From Cepaea nemoralis (taxonomy: Eukaryota; Mollusca; Gastropoda; Stylommatophora; Helicidae): 64,000 nt of DNA. The notes below the pieces were generated by a model. The model had not been told where the DNA came from, searched no databases, and saw only the letters and a list, made by a program, of their open reading frames with translations. Shown one piece after another: positions 54,101 through 64,000 of this stretch. A program made the translations under genes and the position numbers. The DNA is taken from positions 362,001 through 426,000 of the forward strand of contig JACEFZ010026849.1 in NCBI GenBank assembly GCA_014155875.1. The letters run 5' to 3'. Position 1 is the stretch's first letter; each line of letters starts with the position of its first letter.

Positions 54101-57100
54101 GATTATTTTGAGAAATAAGAAGAAATATATAAGTTTAACATAGTTTTCAAGTTCGTTCAATAATAAATAGTTTTAAAGTTTGCATCTCATATAGTTTGTA
54201 CTTAGTATTTTTGACTTAACTGCATATACCCTCATATTAAATTAGATGCGGATATAACCCATTCTATAATAACATGAATACAAGTGAGTTATTAAGAATT
54301 TCATATTTTTTTTCACCAATGTAACTAATTTTTAATTAATGTACTGAATCCCACAATTTGTGGTAGTTTCACTGAACTTTCCTGGTATTACTGAGCATTC
54401 ATCAAAGTACGCGTTTTTGAAACAATCTAGTGTATACAGTTTGAACATGGGGTGGTGCAGTATAAGCACACCAAAGGGACCTATGTTTGTCAAATAATTA
54501 CATCAATATACGTAAGCATACACATTCGTGAACTCATAAAATGTCATAAATGATCACATAGTAAACAGTGGAACATAAAAGCTACATTAGGTACCATGTG
54601 GTGTGGTATTTTCAACTAAGAAGCTGGGGCTAGTCCCTAATCTCCGCTTACAATTGACAGAATTTGATATTTTTTTGTTTGTTCGCTCACTTTTGATCAA
54701 GCTTAATCCACACACATGCTAATTCTATTAGTCGCTACTACCAGGGAGTGCACTGGACTAATATTTGCATGTGGATTGGCTTTCCATATCACCAGTGTCC
54801 CCTGCCATTGACATACCCAGTCTGAATTCTGAGGTACATTACATCCCCAAATCAAGGACAGGAAGTCAACATTTCATTCCACCTGAACAGTGTAAGGGAT
54901 GAACCTCCTTCCTCACCACCTGCGCACTAGGGGTTAAAGAGCAAGCACTCTAATCAATTTGGCCAAGCTGACTGGATGATTGTTTTATTTATCACCATTT
55001 TCTCATTATTTTCTTTCAAAATGTGACCATTTATGGAAGCATGGGTAGAAAAATCCCTGTTGCCATGGCATCTGGAAATCTTACATGGCGCCTGAATTTT
55101 TAATCGTTTTCTTAGCTCTATTAACAACAAAGAATCTGTTGACGACTGAGGAAAAATAATGGGCTCCAAAATTATGTTCAATTGTTTCTACCTCTGTATA
55201 CAAGTATGTCAGGTAATTTTAATACTTGTATATAGTGTATGATTTTATTTGTTGATATACATTTATCACGTTGAGTTCTTAACTTACATTGTCATAATTT
55301 ATGTTATTGTTTAATATTGTTACTTTACCTTTCAGCATATTCTAAAAATCCTTCACGGGATATACCAGCCGTCCTGGAACAGTATTTGAATGGTGTGGCT
55401 AAAAATGGAGAAACACTGTAAGTGTGGTCAATCATGTTTGTTGTGTTTGTTTATTGAAGACGGGCATATTATTGTTGCCAATCAGTATGTGTATTATTGT
55501 GGTTACTGTTTTCTATATATTTTTCATATTTTTTTCACATAGTTTTCTAGTAATGAGATTGTTCAATAATAGAAGTTAAAAATAGCGATCTGTTTAGGCA
55601 TTTGGTTAATTTCAAATTCTTGAGCTATCCTTTTAAAATTCCGTTTTTAAGAAGAAACTAAAGTTTACCCAAGGAGTATAAATAATCTCAGCGGGTTTCT
55701 CATCAATATATTTAAAGTGTGATCTTAACTTTCAATGTGATAATGCTAGTAGCTACATTACTGTTGAAGTACACACGTCCTCTTACTGAATACTGTCTGT
55801 GTCTATGATGCACATTTTTAACAAAGTGTAGTTCAGTGGTGAAGAAACTTTTTTTTTTTTTTTATTCGTATATCCTTTTACAGGACATCGCTGTCAACAG
55901 CAGCATCTTTCAGCTGTCTAGACAGCAAATATATGTCTTTTAGAAACATGTCGAGAAGCCTTGGACAGAGAAGAAAACAAACACTGACGTTTGGAGAGCT
56001 GCAACTGTTACAATATTAGTAATAAAATTCAAAAGGAAATTTATGGGGCATAACAACGAAAGAGGTGGAAAAGAGGAATTAGCCTATGTGGGGAAAATAT
56101 TAGAATAGACAGAAGAGTTTAAACAGAAGGCAATAAATAATCTAAATAACAGTTTGATCAGAATATCAAGTGACAAAGGATTGGAGAGTCATGATTTCTG
56201 ATGTCTGTCCAAAACAGGCACCCAAAGAAGAGGAAAACAATTGGTACATCTCTTGGAGTCATCGGGATAGAAACTCTTACCGTGGCAAGCTGTGTTGAAT
56301 GTTACATCTCAGAGTCATAGTCAGAGTTGTGTAATGTTTATTTTTTTCTTTACAGATTCCATTGGCAGCTTCTGAAGCCTTTGATCATGGGCAAAATGGA
56401 TCAAGTTATTGGAGAACAAAGACAACGGTTAAGTTCTGAACATATCCCCGACAGACCAAATGTGGAAAATGTGGGCTTTGACGCCATGCATGACCGGATA
56501 ATGGACGCGCTCAGTAAATTTAATGGGTATGTGTTGTATTATTAATTGTGAACGATTGTATTTTCTGAATAGATTTAGGAGATTTTGGTGTTCTTTTTCT
56601 TCTCTCATCCTGTTGTTTTGTGTACCTTTACTAGGGATATTCGTGTAATTTGTTATGTCATATCTTAGTCAGATATGACTGAGCTACCATATGACAGTAG
56701 ATCGTACTACCTGCTTTATGTTGGGCCGCGCTCACCAAACCTGACACCCCACATTGTGCCAACGGCTTTGGGCGTAGGAGTGCTATTGGGAGGGTATAAG
56801 CCTTACTCTATTGCGATGATATGCAATCTAAGGACTAAATGTCATGGCAGGGCAGACCAGGTCCTAAGCCTTGGTCGGCAGCTGGTCTAGGATGGACGCT
56901 CTGACAGGCGGACAGTTAGAACATTGCTTTGTTGATCTGACAGCTTCTGCAGCTTGTCTTGTTCCAGACATATTGGTGTTACCTTTCCTCTGGATTTAAC
57001 TAGGCAGGCAGAGAAAGGGATCATGCTGCATGGGCAACACATGGTCTCTAAATTCAGCCCATGCTTTGTGTATAACTCCATTTTACAAACTATTATCTAT

Positions 57101-57187
57101 CAAGATGGCAGGGTGCCAGTCTGTCATGTTAATGTGTATGATAGCATTAATAGAGTCTCTCTTCTTTTCTCTCACTCTTTCCTTCTC

Positions 57188-57218
<31 letters not shown>

Positions 57219-60200
57219 AGCTTTCAGAAGCCTGTCTTCTCATTACAAAATAAAAAGAATATTGTCTGTCTTCTTGCGTTTGTATGTTTTGTTTTCATTG
57301 TCAATTTCCAGACACTTGTTAGTTACTCTGGTAGTCCAAGATATTTGCAACATATGTCTCAGAAACCACCATCTCTCTTGCCTGTAAGTTTTTAAAATGC
57401 TCGATCACGTTTCATGACTCACTGCTATACACCAGAACTGGTTCTATATAACATATCAGTACTTACTTGTGGCACCAGCATTAGACTTAATAAGATATCT
57501 TTATGTTGGGTACGACAAAACCCTTAGTGTACTGTTTGGTCATAGAAAAACAAAACACATCTTACATAATTTCCCCAATATGTATGTTGAGAGCAAATTT
57601 ACATTTTCACTTAATTTTTCTGTTTAAAAGACATCAGTTCTTGTTTCCCTCTGGGCATTGCTTGTAGTCTTTTACAGTTACAATCAGATACCTAAAAACT
57701 GGGTAAAACATAACCAACCTGAATTCTAACAGCTGCCCTTCCATGTGTGTTGGGGATGAATTATGAACTGGTTACAAACTATTATGTCTGACCTCAGATG
57801 TGAAATTCCAGTACTGGTCTTACAGACCTCACTGGTTTCTTGGCTTGGAGAGGGGAAGGAGAGCTCTACTACAGTGCAGCTAGAGATGTCCAGCAGAGGA
57901 CTCGCAATTTCACTTGTACGAAGTCTTTATTTATTTAAGTATTGTTTTCCTTTTTTCAGTGCTCCTTTTACAATTCAGCGATTATGTGAGCTCTTAATTG
58001 ATCCTAAACGACACTACAGACGCAGTGACAAGTTCTTGAGGGGTCTGGAGAAGGTGTGTTCCATATTTCAATTGTGTGTGTGTGTTAGTTAGTTAGTTAA
58101 TGTTTCATATCCCTTACAGGATGTTGCAGTCAACACCAGCATTTTTTAGCTGCTGTTGATGTACTAGGCAAGTTTTTCGTTCAGTAGTTTATATTTCACT
58201 TGTATTTCAATTATCTTCACCTAATTGACATTTGTTACACACTGTCCAGTTTTTTTATGTTCACACACATGTCCTTCTCTAACATATTGATTCATGATGC
58301 AAACATTTATGAATAATTCTCCAGTTTCGTTTATAACCTCAAGTTGTGCATCACCTGTGCTATCCAATCCTATCTTCGCATTTTAAGTCACCTATCAAAG
58401 TTTTTATATTGCAATTTCTTTCTTTACCTGGAGTACTTCTAATTTCACATAAAAACCCTCCTTAACCGATTGGACTTAATCATTTTTTTTTTTTGGTGTC
58501 ACTGGATCGCATTCATATTTACTCCACATGTTGCTGTTATTGCTTCCCACTGGTTGATTATTCATTACGGCCACTCTTTCACTGTGAAGGGCATTATCTT
58601 CATTGTTTCACCTGCGTATAGACGCTTTTTTGCCTGTTCAGTTCCTTCTTTATTCTCTAATCCTAAATTAGTAATATTTAATTTCACTTGCCACAACATT
58701 AGTCTTTCCCACTTCTTACATAATTTTAACATTCCAGGTGTCCGGGCCCAGTAAAACAAGGGCGCCTTATTTTTCCAGCTCACACAGTTTTTACTCAATG
58801 TAGCATGCATCTTGATGCCTCTTCTTCTTCCTCAGGCTTTCATCAACCAATGAACATGGGCTCTCAACCATTTCACACCTGAAGCCTTCCTATCATTTGC
58901 TATATCTTGTAATTCCTTCCTTGTCTCCCACATAGCTGTTTCTTGTCGTCGTCCTGTTATATGTATGAAGGTTTCATTTCATATTTGAGAATTTTCTCAT
59001 TTATTATTTTTCTCTAAAAGCTGTATTTTGTTGGTAAATTCTAATGTTAATGAGATTCGCTTATGTGAATCTGCCAGTATTATTTGGCCCAAATGGATGA
59101 TGTAAAGCCATACTCAATGTTTTGTCTTTCTGTCATTGGTATTAAATACTTTTGCACGGAATTTTTTTAATTGAATGTTTATTTTTACACCAGTGGGATA
59201 GTTTTGCTTTTTTTAAACATTTACTGGGGAGGACAGCATGGTAGAATGGATACGAGCGCTCGATCTTAAACATCTGCTGTGCTAATGCCGAGGTAGCGGA
59301 TTTAACCGCATCATCTGTCACAGTTGGACTAAATTGTTGACTTATCCTCCTTGACTTATGTAATTTACAAGTACCCCGCGAACGCACAAAAAAATACACG
59401 GGAAAAACACTTACTGCCTTTCAAAATCCTTTTCTCCAGTTTCAAAATATTTGAATAGGGGTAAATTGTTTATTTATTATTGATTATTATATTCATTATC
59501 ATATTATTGATTATTATATTATTTAAGCGAGTTGGATATTAACAATAATTTCATGAAATTTTCTTCTTAATGTTATCTCATCTTATTTAACATTACATTT
59601 CTTTCAGAATGTGTCTGTTGTCAGTACAGTGGATCCTTATGGGAGGTATGTTACTTGTAGATGATACATGTTAGCGGTGTAGATACTGTATGTAAGCTGT
59701 GAAGAAACAAAGTTGTTAGTTTCTTAGAGCTGGCAGATGAAGAAAACATAAGAACTAATATATGAGATTTAGGCTTGCGGATTCAGCTAACGTTCTGCCC
59801 ATCTTGTCCCTCATCTTTTATACCTAAGGAAATAATCACATTTTGTATAAATTACACAAAACAGCATACATATTTATAGTGATCACTTCATAGTTACTTT
59901 AAGAGGAGTGTGAGACAGAGGAACTGGCGACAGATCGAGTCTTTCCGTGAGATCATACGCCATGTCTTCAGATATTTGAAAGTCTAAAACTTCACTCCCC
60001 CAACAGCAACATGTGCCATGGGCTACATGTTACATACATACCATGATGGACTTTTTAGTTATACTTTTAACAGGTTTTTCTCAGTGTATCTCATCCAGCA
60101 CCAGTGTCTTTTACTCGCCTTTTGATTCATCAAAATTCGGTTCATAGTGGTCCTGAAAACTGCTGCATCCCGGCAGTCTGACTTGAAAAGTGGGGAACGA

Positions 60201-60644
60201 ATCCTGAAAACAACCAATCCTCAAATAATAATGTGCTCATGATACAGACTTTGCATTGAACAGACATAAGGCAGCTAAGGTTCTTTTCCATTACATTTAT
60301 TTTTAGAGAAATTCATATTCTCTAGTAGTTGTGATTGGAATTATGTGTGTATTTCGTGCTTTGTTTCTGGTTTTATTTTATTTTTTTAAAATATATTTGT
60401 AGGTAACTTTTAAGGTTAATGTTAATGACAGTAAAATATGTCTTTGAACAGGAAAGTGGTATCAGAATCGGGCATCAAGCATCTTGTGAATGGTATCGAC
60501 ACCAACGGATCACCTTTCTTTCCACGAGATTCAAATGTAACTTCCAACTTGCCACCTGTTCCAGGTTGGGTTACATCACCATCATCATCACGCCCAAAAA
60601 CTACTCCAGCGACGGATGCCTCCAAACAAAAATCATCACAGCAG
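51109..60644 (+). CDS. PPP4R2: Protein phosphatase 4 regulatory subunit 2, exons 1-6 (3' part outside or not found)
   Basis: The coding exons are 51109-51145, 55336-55417, 56356-56526, 57960-58053, 59608-59645 and 60452-60644. All junctions are GT-AG, and phases join without a stop for 193 codons. The protein shows the PPP4R2 core: [66 protein letters not shown]. Then comes the Ser/Pro-rich start of the variable C-terminal half. In other animals PPP4R2 binds the catalytic subunit PPP4C, with PPP4R3. It acts in the nucleus and at centrosomes, in DNA-damage recovery and other processes. The start ATG gives the expected N-terminus, close in length to other animals. The human protein has 417 residues (from memory), so roughly half is missing here. 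Exon 6 ends in a good donor (CAG|gtaatt), and later exons probably lie beyond 64000. Confidence 0.93.
51525..52375 (-). mobile_element. Mutator-like MITE copy 1 in PPP4R2 intron 1, 9-bp TSD
   Basis: The 833-bp element (51534-52366) is flanked by TTTTTAAAT at 51525-51533 and 52367-52375. The ends are long inverted repeats built on the internal palindrome CTATTCGCAAnAGAATTGCG, each followed by an A/T stretch and TTATATTCGC. 9-bp TSDs and long TIRs suggest the Mutator (MULE) superfamily. It contains a damaged tRNA-Asp-like unit on the minus strand (about 52200-52246), with the anticodon arm deleted. It is inverted relative to copy 2. Confidence 0.85.
53218..54056 (+). mobile_element. Mutator-like MITE copy 2 in PPP4R2 intron 1, 9-bp TSD
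   Basis: The 821-bp element (53227-54047) is flanked by AAACTTGTA at 53218-53226 and 54048-54056. It starts CGAAGTGACTATTCG and ends GCGAATAAAGCCTCCC. It is the reverse orientation of copy 1 and aligns with it end to end. The right TIR block is tandemly duplicated ('ctattcgcaattctattgc' occurs twice, 34 bp apart, at about 53981-54035). It carries a complete-length tRNA-Asp-like unit at 53351-53422. Confidence 0.88.
53351..53422 (+). other. tRNA-Asp-like sequence (GTC) inside MITE copy 2
   Basis: It is 72 bases long, the usual tRNA-Asp length. GTC sits at positions 34-36 (53384-53386) in the loop context 'cctgtcac'. The A box is 'tagcttagtgataagtg' and the B box is 'ggttcaattcc'. The T arm pairs (cgagg/ccttg), but the acceptor and anticodon stems each have mismatches. 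I therefore read it as a tRNA-derived, probably non-functional unit. A T-run follows at 53432-53440, like a Pol III terminator. Confidence 0.75.
54050..54135 (+). pseudogene. Possible mariner C-terminal remnant
   Basis: Just right of MITE copy 2, [13 protein letters not shown] resembles the GLIKRWDKCIN block of the mariner end at 30110-30150. It is very short and the frame is broken soon after. Confidence 0.4.
54690..54965 (-). repeat. SINE-5 family copy
   Basis: This is the reverse complement of the SINE-5 body: 'ggacatac...' region, 'tgtcccctgccattgacata', 'aatcaaggacaggaagtcaa', and the head 'aatcaatttggccaagctga'. It lies in PPP4R2 intron 1. Confidence 0.7.
55858..55920 (-). repeat. SINE-2 tail fragment
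   Basis: 'tatccttttacaggacatcg' followed by 'catctttcagctg' is the complement of the SINE-2 3' end. It lies in PPP4R2 intron 2. Confidence 0.65.
58100..58190 (-). repeat. SINE-2 tail fragment
   Basis: 'atatcccttacaggatgttg', 'cagtcaacaccagcat' and 'cgttcagtagttta' match the SINE-2 3' half in reverse. It lies in PPP4R2 intron 4. Confidence 0.65.
58270..59100 (-). pseudogene. Possible LINE endonuclease/linker remnant
   Basis: The minus strand near 58405-58300 reads like a LINE endonuclease end in shifting frames (GDL..., [15 protein letters not shown]). 58810-58565 is open, with a [18 protein letters not shown] charged linker. There is no intact motif, so this is tentative. It lies in PPP4R2 intron 4. 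Confidence 0.35.
59225..59400 (+). repeat. SINE-5 family copy, truncated
   Basis: The head 'gacagcatggtagaatggat' and 'cgagcgctcgatcttaaaca' are followed by 'ggactaaattgttgacttat' and 'aatttacaagtacccc', in SINE-5 order. Confidence 0.65.
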
Positions 60645-60769
60645 GTAATTATTTTACTATGATTTGGTATATGTTTACATTAAGTGGTAAGCTTTTAATT
60701 TATTCTACACTGAACAACATCACAAAGCAACTGCTTTGAACAAAGTCAAGTACTCTTTTCCACGCCTGC

Positions 60770-61045
60770 AGCTGTGTTGGGCATATGGTGCTAGATCCAG
60801 ATATTTATAGACACGTCTGCCCTAAGTGAACGATGTAGTCAGTATCACACCAGCTACCTGTATTTCCCAAAACATTTCCTACTACTAGTTTCAGGCAGGA
60901 ACAATCTGGGACCTGAATCTATGTGGGATAAAACATGGTGCAATGGAGTCAATCCTCTTGTCTTTCAAACAGATATCTGTCTCAGTGGAGGTTCAGATAC
61001 ATGAGCACTGGGCTGGCAGATAAGCTGGCCGGCCACCTGGCTACC
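60770..61045 (-). repeat. SINE-3 family copy
   Basis: The reverse complement shows the SINE-3 body ('tggtgctagatcc', 'aaacatttcctactactag') and a degraded tRNA-like head near 61020-61045. Confidence 0.6.
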
Positions 61046-61059
61046 ACAGCACTTTATGA

Positions 61060-62200
61060 ACATATACAGTGGCTAAATGGGTGTGTTGTTATTTTACCTA
61101 TTCTGTTATAAGGAAATGACAATGGCTTATTCATTGGCCATTATGTTAACCTGAAATCTGAGCGTGGTTTGTCTTTAGGTCATAACTTATCAGTTATAAT
61201 ATATAAATAACTTATATTTTTACTCAGGGAGTCTGTGGTACCTTGTATCACATTAGGAATTTTTAGCATAGTTAATGTGAAGCCAGCCTCATGTGTAATG
61301 ATCATGATATTTTGATAAATGCACATTTGTCATTGTCATTATCCTGTTTGGCTGGTTGGTTGTGAATCCTTGTGAAAACAGGGTGGTTTATAAAGTACAA
61401 TTCATTGCTTGGAGGTAATCCCAAGTCATATCTATCTATCTGTCTCTATTGGATTACTGATACTACAGTCAGATTTCAATTCCCAGTAATGGCAGTGTTT
61501 TCATATATATAACATAAGTAGGGGTGGGCAGAAAGTGTCAACCCAGCCTTATTTGTATATCTGGGATTTATCTTGGAAAGTTATCTTAATGGCATGTAGA
61601 TTTGCATTGGCGTGGACTGTGAACTTGAAAGGCCTTTTAAGTTTTGTCTGTTTTATACTGTATGTGTTACGTTTCCAGTATTAAGGCGATGTGCGGCAGT
61701 AAAAACATCGATTTTTGGTCAACTTGGCTATTTTTGGAATAGTTCATTTTTAGACACATTATCATGTCTTCTATCAGATTCTGTACTTGTTTTTGTTTCA
61801 AAACTGTTATTTTATGCAATATTCATAATTTACTGAACCCACCCTCTGTGTCAAATCGTATAATTATTGAAAATTGTTGCGAAATTGACGGTTTTCAAAT
61901 CCTAGCAACGATATCTCAGGAAAACACGACACGCGCGTGTAAGGTATCCCTGGAAAGGTCGTGAACTTCCGTAACTGTTCGTAAAACTACGAGTTCGTCT
62001 AATCGGAAGCTCTTCTGTGTACATCGGGTTTATTCGTGTCTATCATCTTCCGGAAACTTCCATATATGGAACATCGTAAGCAATCCGCGTTCGCCGATGG
62101 CTGAAATTGATCACGTGGGTTTCCAAAATGGCGGCTTTGTGTTGTTTACACCTGGCGACGTGCTGAAAGTTCATTGTTGACGACAGACTGACACGCATTG
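61060..62200. other. Probably PPP4R2 intron 6; no exon recognised
   Basis: I found no further PPP4R2 exon here. From about 61680 the style changes and may be the 5' flank of the transposase element ('ggcgatgtgcggcagtaaaa'). No terminal repeat partner was found within the window. Confidence 0.4.
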
Positions 62201-62204
62201 AAAT

Positions 62205-63838
62205 ATGCCTCGTTCTAAGAAATTTAACATAAAGTCATCTACTCAACGTAAGTAATCTCTCAGACTACACCTCGCAAATGCTCGTAAGCAGCGAAAAGCC
62301 TATCAGAACGTCGTAAACGATACAGACAATTCTGAAACTACTGAAAGCGACCCAGCTAAAGTGCGCACATGCCACTTCCAAATCCAAGTGTTTTGACAGT
62401 GAATCTGAATGAATCAGTGCTATCGTGTTCTTCTCAAAGTTGTGGAAGTGATTCTTTTATTACCCGAAGCCAATTTAAAAGAGATACGTATAAATACACA
62501 ACATCCACTAGCAGCAAGTATGATTCTGGTGACGACAATGGATATCAAAAACGGGAACACAGAGCAATAGTTGATTGTTCAGAAATTGAGGCAATAATCA
62601 AATTGTTATGTTGTCCAGTTTGTAAAAATGATAGTCTTATTTTGAAAACTGACAGCAAGAAAACCAAGGGATTAGCTGTGTATGCAGAGGTTTACAGCTC
62701 TTGTTGTGAAGAAGTGATGTGTGGAAGATACCTATCTGCAAGAAGTAATGATGGGGATAGATCTTTTGCTGTCAACAGCCAGTCAGCATATTCAGCATTA
62801 GTCTGTGGGATGGGTGCAACGACATTCAACAATTTTTGTGAAAACATGAACCTGCAAGGTCTTCATCACAAAACATTTCACAGCAAAGCGAATAAACTAT
62901 ATTCAAAGATAGAAGATCTGGAGGACACTGTTTTTTCTCAAACCGTAAAGTATGTTCGACAGGCTCATGCACAACAGTCAGGCATAACTCTACATGACAA
63001 TGATGTGCTAGATATTAGTGTCAGCTTTGATGGCACTTGGCTGACTAGAGGCCACACATCCCACATTGGAGTTGGCTGTGCAGTGGATGTTCTTACAGGA
63101 CTTTGCATAGATGCCCATGTTATGTCCACATATTGCCAGGTGTGTGAAACCACTGGTAAGACACTTTCCAGGGACAAACCAGATGAATTTGCAGCATGGA
63201 AGGCAGAACATCTTCTAAACTGTGACAACAATTTCACAGGATCTGCTGGAATGATGGAGGTGAAGGCTGCAAGGGTGCTGTGGCGACGGTCTGTGGCCCG
63301 TCATAAACTTCGCTACACGTCAATACTTTCTGATGGTGACACCAAAACATTTGCGGAACTTACCAAGATCAACCCATATGGGGATGACATTCAGATAGAC
63401 AAAGAGGAGTGTATCAACCATGTCAGTAAACGCCTTGGAACAGCACTGCGCAAACTAAACTAAACTACTTAGTAGATGTGTGTCAGGACAAACTCAGAAT
63501 TCAAATGAGTGTTTACACAGCTTGATATGGGCTCGATGCACTAAAGACAACTTTGCCTCTCGCAAGCGCGTTCAGTTTGCAGTTGTAACTGCAGCAAGAG
63601 AGTTCAGCTTTGGAGCTGCTGCTGCCCAAGACACTGCCCAGTTTTTGGACCTTCTACAGGCCTGCATATGCAGAGACTAGGAACATTTAGGATGCAGAAG
63701 CAAGTAAGAAATAGTCTGAAGTACAAGAAGGACAAACAAACTAAAAGACGCGACACTGTACGAGCGGCCAAACTGAAGAGACAAGGTGAGCTGCATGCTC
63801 TGGAGGGAGGTCCTGCATATTCAACAGGACAATTTTAA
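62205..63838 (+). pseudogene. Mutator-like (PF20700-type) transposase pseudogene
   Basis: The likely original start is the ATG at 62205 (MPRSKKFN), which hits a TAA after 16 codons. The coding signal resumes in another frame (LANARKQRKAYQN) and then in the long frame 62369-63463. That frame has 364 codons, with a CCPVC/SSCCEEVMC cysteine-rich region at residues 81-118. It contains SFDGTW (D221, probable first catalytic acid), the Cys motif YCQVCE, GSAGMME and a second acid in SILSDGDT (D322). It closes right after KRLGTALRKL. About 100 residues present in relatives seem deleted before NSNECLHSLIWARC (63490 on). One more frameshift near 63675 precedes a basic tail ending at 63838. It resembles the 'Mutator-like transposase' proteins common in invertebrate genomes. 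I recognise the family from motifs, without a search. Confidence 0.8.
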
Positions 63839-64000
63839 CACTCAAGATACAGTTTTACACTTTTTTTCTCTGTAAAAGAGTGCATTAGTAATAAAAAACA
63901 AAAAAATAATTAGTTTTTCCCCGTTTTCTCATTTCGCCAGTTTTTTATACATAAGTACAATTGTTTTAAAAACTATTCATTAGATTTCACTCAAACTTTG

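Overview
The window is animal nuclear DNA: a repeat-dense intergenic stretch of about 50 kb followed by the 5' half of one recognisable host gene with GT-AG introns. The host gene encodes protein phosphatase 4 regulatory subunit 2 (PPP4R2). Its protein reads closer to mollusc or vertebrate PPP4R2 than to insect versions as I remember them. The LINE families, with C-terminal RNase H domains and GAA or TGA-type tails, also resemble those common in gastropod molluscs. My best guess is a lophotrochozoan, probably a gastropod. This is inference, since no search was possible.

Layout. 1-8 kb: a SINE fragment, a hAT MITE with an exact 8-bp target-site duplication (TSD), a dead minus-strand LINE (family B), and microsatellites. 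8.5-15.3 kb: a full-length tRNA-derived SINE with a 15-bp TSD, other SINEs, (CT)n/(GA)n tracts and LINE debris. 15.3-24.3 kb: a Ty3/gypsy LTR retrotransposon with identical 303-bp LTRs and a 4-bp TSD, inserted into an older LINE (family C). 24.3-31.6 kb: mariner, SINE and LINE fragments. 31.6-36.6 kb: a full-length non-LTR retrotransposon (family A) with a 12-bp TSD and an intact 1283-codon endonuclease/RT/RNase H ORF. Its 3' UTR holds four 103-bp tandem repeats and ends in a module that also occurs alone elsewhere in the window. 36.6-50.9 kb: SINEs, decayed family A, B and D LINE copies, a roughly 115-bp minisatellite, long AT, CT and TTC tracts, and a resolved nest of SINE insertions.

51.1-60.6 kb: six coding exons of PPP4R2 (193 codons, phases consistent). 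Intron 1 holds two inverted copies of a roughly 0.8-kb MITE with 9-bp TSDs and an internal tRNA-Asp-like unit. 62.2-63.8 kb: a broken Mutator-type transposase gene. PPP4R2 probably continues past the right edge, which would place that transposase gene in an intron.

Apart from PPP4R2, everything recognised is mobile or simple-sequence DNA. The best-supported structure is the insertion history, because exact TSDs fix element boundaries and the order of events. No CRISPR array, rRNA gene or intact tRNA gene was seen.
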